From: Leifsonia xyli
Lineage (GTDB): Bacteria > Actinomycetota > Actinomycetes > Actinomycetales > Microbacteriaceae
Assembly: GCA_001647635.1 (NCBI GenBank)
Contig: CP014761.1
Coordinates: 1,054,001 to 1,118,000, forward strand
Direction of reading: 5' to 3'
DNA length: 64,000 nt
The notes under the pieces were generated by a model that was given only the letters and a program-made list of their open reading frames with translations, did not search any database and had not been told where the DNA came from. This document shows positions 62,657-64,000 of the stretch, one piece after another. Numbering within the stretch: the first letter of the stretch is position 1; each line of letters begins with the position of its first letter. The translations under genes and the position numbers were made by a program.

Positions 62657-63171
62657 CTAGCCGGCGACGTCGATGCGGCACTCGCACACCGTCGGCGACC
62701 AGTCGCCGCGGGCGAGCGCGAGGTCGCCGATCGGGTTGACGCCCGGTCCGGCCGCCAGCGCATGCGCGGCCAGCGCGTGCAGGCACTTCACGCGGGACGG
62801 CATCCCGCCTGCGGAGATGCCGGCGATCTCCTCGACGACGGCGATGGATTCGCGGTCGGCGAGGTACTGCTCGTGGGCGGCGGCGTACTGCACGCGCACC
62901 TCCTCGTCGTCGGCGAGGAGGTCGTTGTACTCGGTCATCACCTGGGTCGCCTCGAGGGCCGACATCGCTGCCGTGGCCGCCGGGTGGGTCAGGTAGTAGA
63001 AGGTCGGGAACGGCGTGCCGTCGTCGAGGCGCGGCGCGGTGGAGACGACCGTCGGACGGCCGCACACGCAGCGCGCGGCGATGCCGACGACGTTGCGCGC
63101 CGGGCGGCCGAGCTGCTCGGAGACGACGGCGATGTCCTCGTCGGTGACGGGAGCGAAGGGGGTCTGGTCAT
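62657..63171 (-). CDS. DUF501 protein (apparent frameshift near the N-terminus)
   Basis: A protein of the DUF501 family, which in actinobacteria lies between ftsB and ppx genes. FAPVTDEDIAVVSEQLGRPARNVVGIAARCVCGRPTVV starts in one frame, while the only good start, ATG 63171, is in another. One missing base in the five-G run at 63158-63162 explains the mismatch; without it the gene would have to start internally at GTG 63067. The body shows PFPTFYYLTHPAATAAMSALEA, IAGISAGGMPSRVKCLH and VNPIGDLALARGDW, all family landmarks. About 172 residues when restored. Function unknown. Confidence 0.85.
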
Positions 63172-63178
63172 GCGGGTT

Positions 63179-63706
63179 CTACTTCTTCGGTGCGGGAGTC
63201 GGGGTCGGCGTGGGCGCGGGCGTGGAGCCGCCGCCGAGCTGCTGCGGGGTGGCGTCGGTGAGGCCTGCGCCCATGAACGAGCCGAACAGCGAGCCCACCC
63301 AGTCGGTCTGCGTCTTCTGAAGTTTGGAGCTGACCGGCGTGCTGTCCTGCTTGGCGGCAGGCGGGCGGTCGTCGATCACCAGGTAGCTGGTCTCACCCGG
63401 CATGACGTAGTAGAGCCGGTCGCGGGCCTGGGCGCGGAGGTAGCTCGGGTCGTTCCAGCGGGCCCGCTGGTCCTTGAGCGTGTCGACCTGAGCGGCCAGC
63501 TGGTCGACCGCGCGCTGCTGGTCGGCGATCTCCTGCCGTTGGGACAAGAACGCCTGCACGGTCGGTGCGAGGACGACGACGGCGAGCACGAGCACGCCCA
63601 TCATCACGAGCGAGAACGCCGAGAAGTGGAGCTGACGGAGCCAGCTTCCGGTACCGCTCGGGCGCGACATGCGCACCGGGACGCGACGCGTGCGCGGCTT
63701 CGGCAT
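63179..63706 (-). CDS. ftsB: septum formation initiator protein (FtsB/DivIC-like)
   Basis: A 175-residue cell-division protein. A basic cytosolic N-terminus, one membrane helix (LVMMGVLVLAVVVLAPTVQAFL, about 33-54) and a coiled coil (SQRQEIADQQRAVDQLAAQVDTLK, about 55-78) are followed by the family motif YLRAQARDRLYYVMPGET near 88-105. The C-terminus is Pro/Thr-rich. It would join FtsL and FtsQ at the division site. The DUF501 gene follows 7 bases after its stop, a conserved actinobacterial order. Confidence 0.9.
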   Translation of the reverse strand: MPKPRTRRVPVRMSRPSGTGSWLRQLHFSAFSLVMMGVLVLAVVVLAPTVQAFLSQRQEIADQQRAVDQLAAQVDTLKDQRARWNDPSYLRAQARDRLYYVMPGETSYLVIDDRPPAAKQDSTPVSSKLQKTQTDWVGSLFGSFMGAGLTDATPQQLGGGSTPAPTPTPTPAPKK

Positions 63707-63805
63707 CGGCCCTCCCGGTTCGCTGTTACGGAGCCGGTCGGCCCCTTCTCATCGTAGGCGATGCGGGTGGGGGCGCCGGTGGCGCGCCGGGGTGTCGGGA
63801 TGCGC

Positions 63806-64000
63806 TCAGCCGCCGCCCAGGACGGCGATCAGCCGCACGACGCCGACGGCCGCCAGCACGCCGCCGCCGAGCGCGAAGACGGCGCCCAGCGCGCGGGCGT
63901 CGCGCGGGCGGAACGGCCGGCGCGCATCCTCGTCGGCGAAGAACGCCGCCGCGCGCCCCGGGCGCACCATCAGGACGACCCCGAGCGCCGCGAACAGTAC
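63806..64000 (-). CDS. small membrane protein (N-terminus beyond the window edge)
   Basis: The minus strand is open from base 64000 to a TGA at 63806-63808, giving 64 C-terminal residues. A hydrophobic segment (VLFAALGVVLMVRPG) is followed by a charged loop FFADEDARRPFRPRDARAL and a second hydrophobic segment (GAVFALGGGVLAAVGVVRLIAVLGGG). The pattern suggests a two-helix or larger membrane protein. No family is recognised from this fragment. Confidence 0.55.
   Translation of the reverse strand, partial: VLFAALGVVLMVRPGRAAAFFADEDARRPFRPRDARALGAVFALGGGVLAAVGVVRLIAVLGGG

Overview
This 64 kb window is very GC-rich chromosomal DNA from an actinobacterium, most probably a member of the Microbacteriaceae close to Leifsonia. 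That placement rests on many GTG starts, very short intergenic gaps, actinobacterial families (DUF4245, DUF4307, DUF501, mycosin-like protease, DUF7882-type proteins) and a gene neighbourhood recalling the Mycobacterium eno-ftsB and greA-mca-phoH2-fum-glpX-xseAB-ispH-ychF regions. It is a family-level inference. No prophage, insertion sequence, rRNA or CRISPR array was seen. No gene-free stretch exceeds 300 bases; the two longest gaps (31376-31582 and 32931-33138) hold hairpins.

Layout. 1-8.4 kb: end of a class III aminotransferase, an NYN/OST-HTH protein, a quinone reductase-like MDR, two tandem DUF7882-like genes, an MFS exporter, an MgtC-like protein, a small zinc ribbon, an alpha/beta hydrolase and an acetyltransferase. 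8.4-19 kb: a CHAP-like hydrolase with a small acidic partner, a surface protein with cell-wall-binding repeats, a Lon-N protein, DUF427, ychF, a methyltransferase, a DEDDh exonuclease, rmuC and glpX. 19.2-25.3 kb: an acid-sugar catabolic operon (SAF-domain oxidoreductase, FadR-type regulator, MFS symporter, DUF1537 kinase) lying between glpX and the glycolytic aldolase gene, with recognisable operators. 25-39 kb: ispH/xseAB, DUF4245, carbonic anhydrase, fumC, PIN-PhoH, an aminotransferase, a cis-prenyltransferase, a hemolysin III protein, an AsnC/LysE pair, greA and DUF4307. The locus where mca is expected seems reduced to a 23-codon remnant. 39-50 kb: ilvA, an AI-2E family permease, a four-gene ABC importer, a YcaQ-like protein, and an ABC-2 exporter with a TetR gene. 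50-59 kb: lemA/htpX, a tightly overlapping TetR-MFS-PLP enzyme-lactone oxidase operon, and a large Ig-like/multi-TM protein. 59-64 kb: ychJ, VOC, a microprotein, tRNA-Leu(UAA) with a short variable arm, a type II NADH dehydrogenase, a mycosin-like protease, DUF501 and an FtsB/DivIC protein.

Two window-wide observations matter. First, nine genes carry ten apparent -1 frameshifts. Nine of the ten are plausibly explained by one missing G or C in a short G/C run, and the conserved frame continues intact on both sides. Sequencing or assembly error is the likeliest cause, so these genes should be read as probably functional. Second, two families of structured intergenic repeats occur here (60 bp copies at 883 and 31397; 89 bp copies at 13760 and 31462). 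Their stems differ between copies but remain base-paired.
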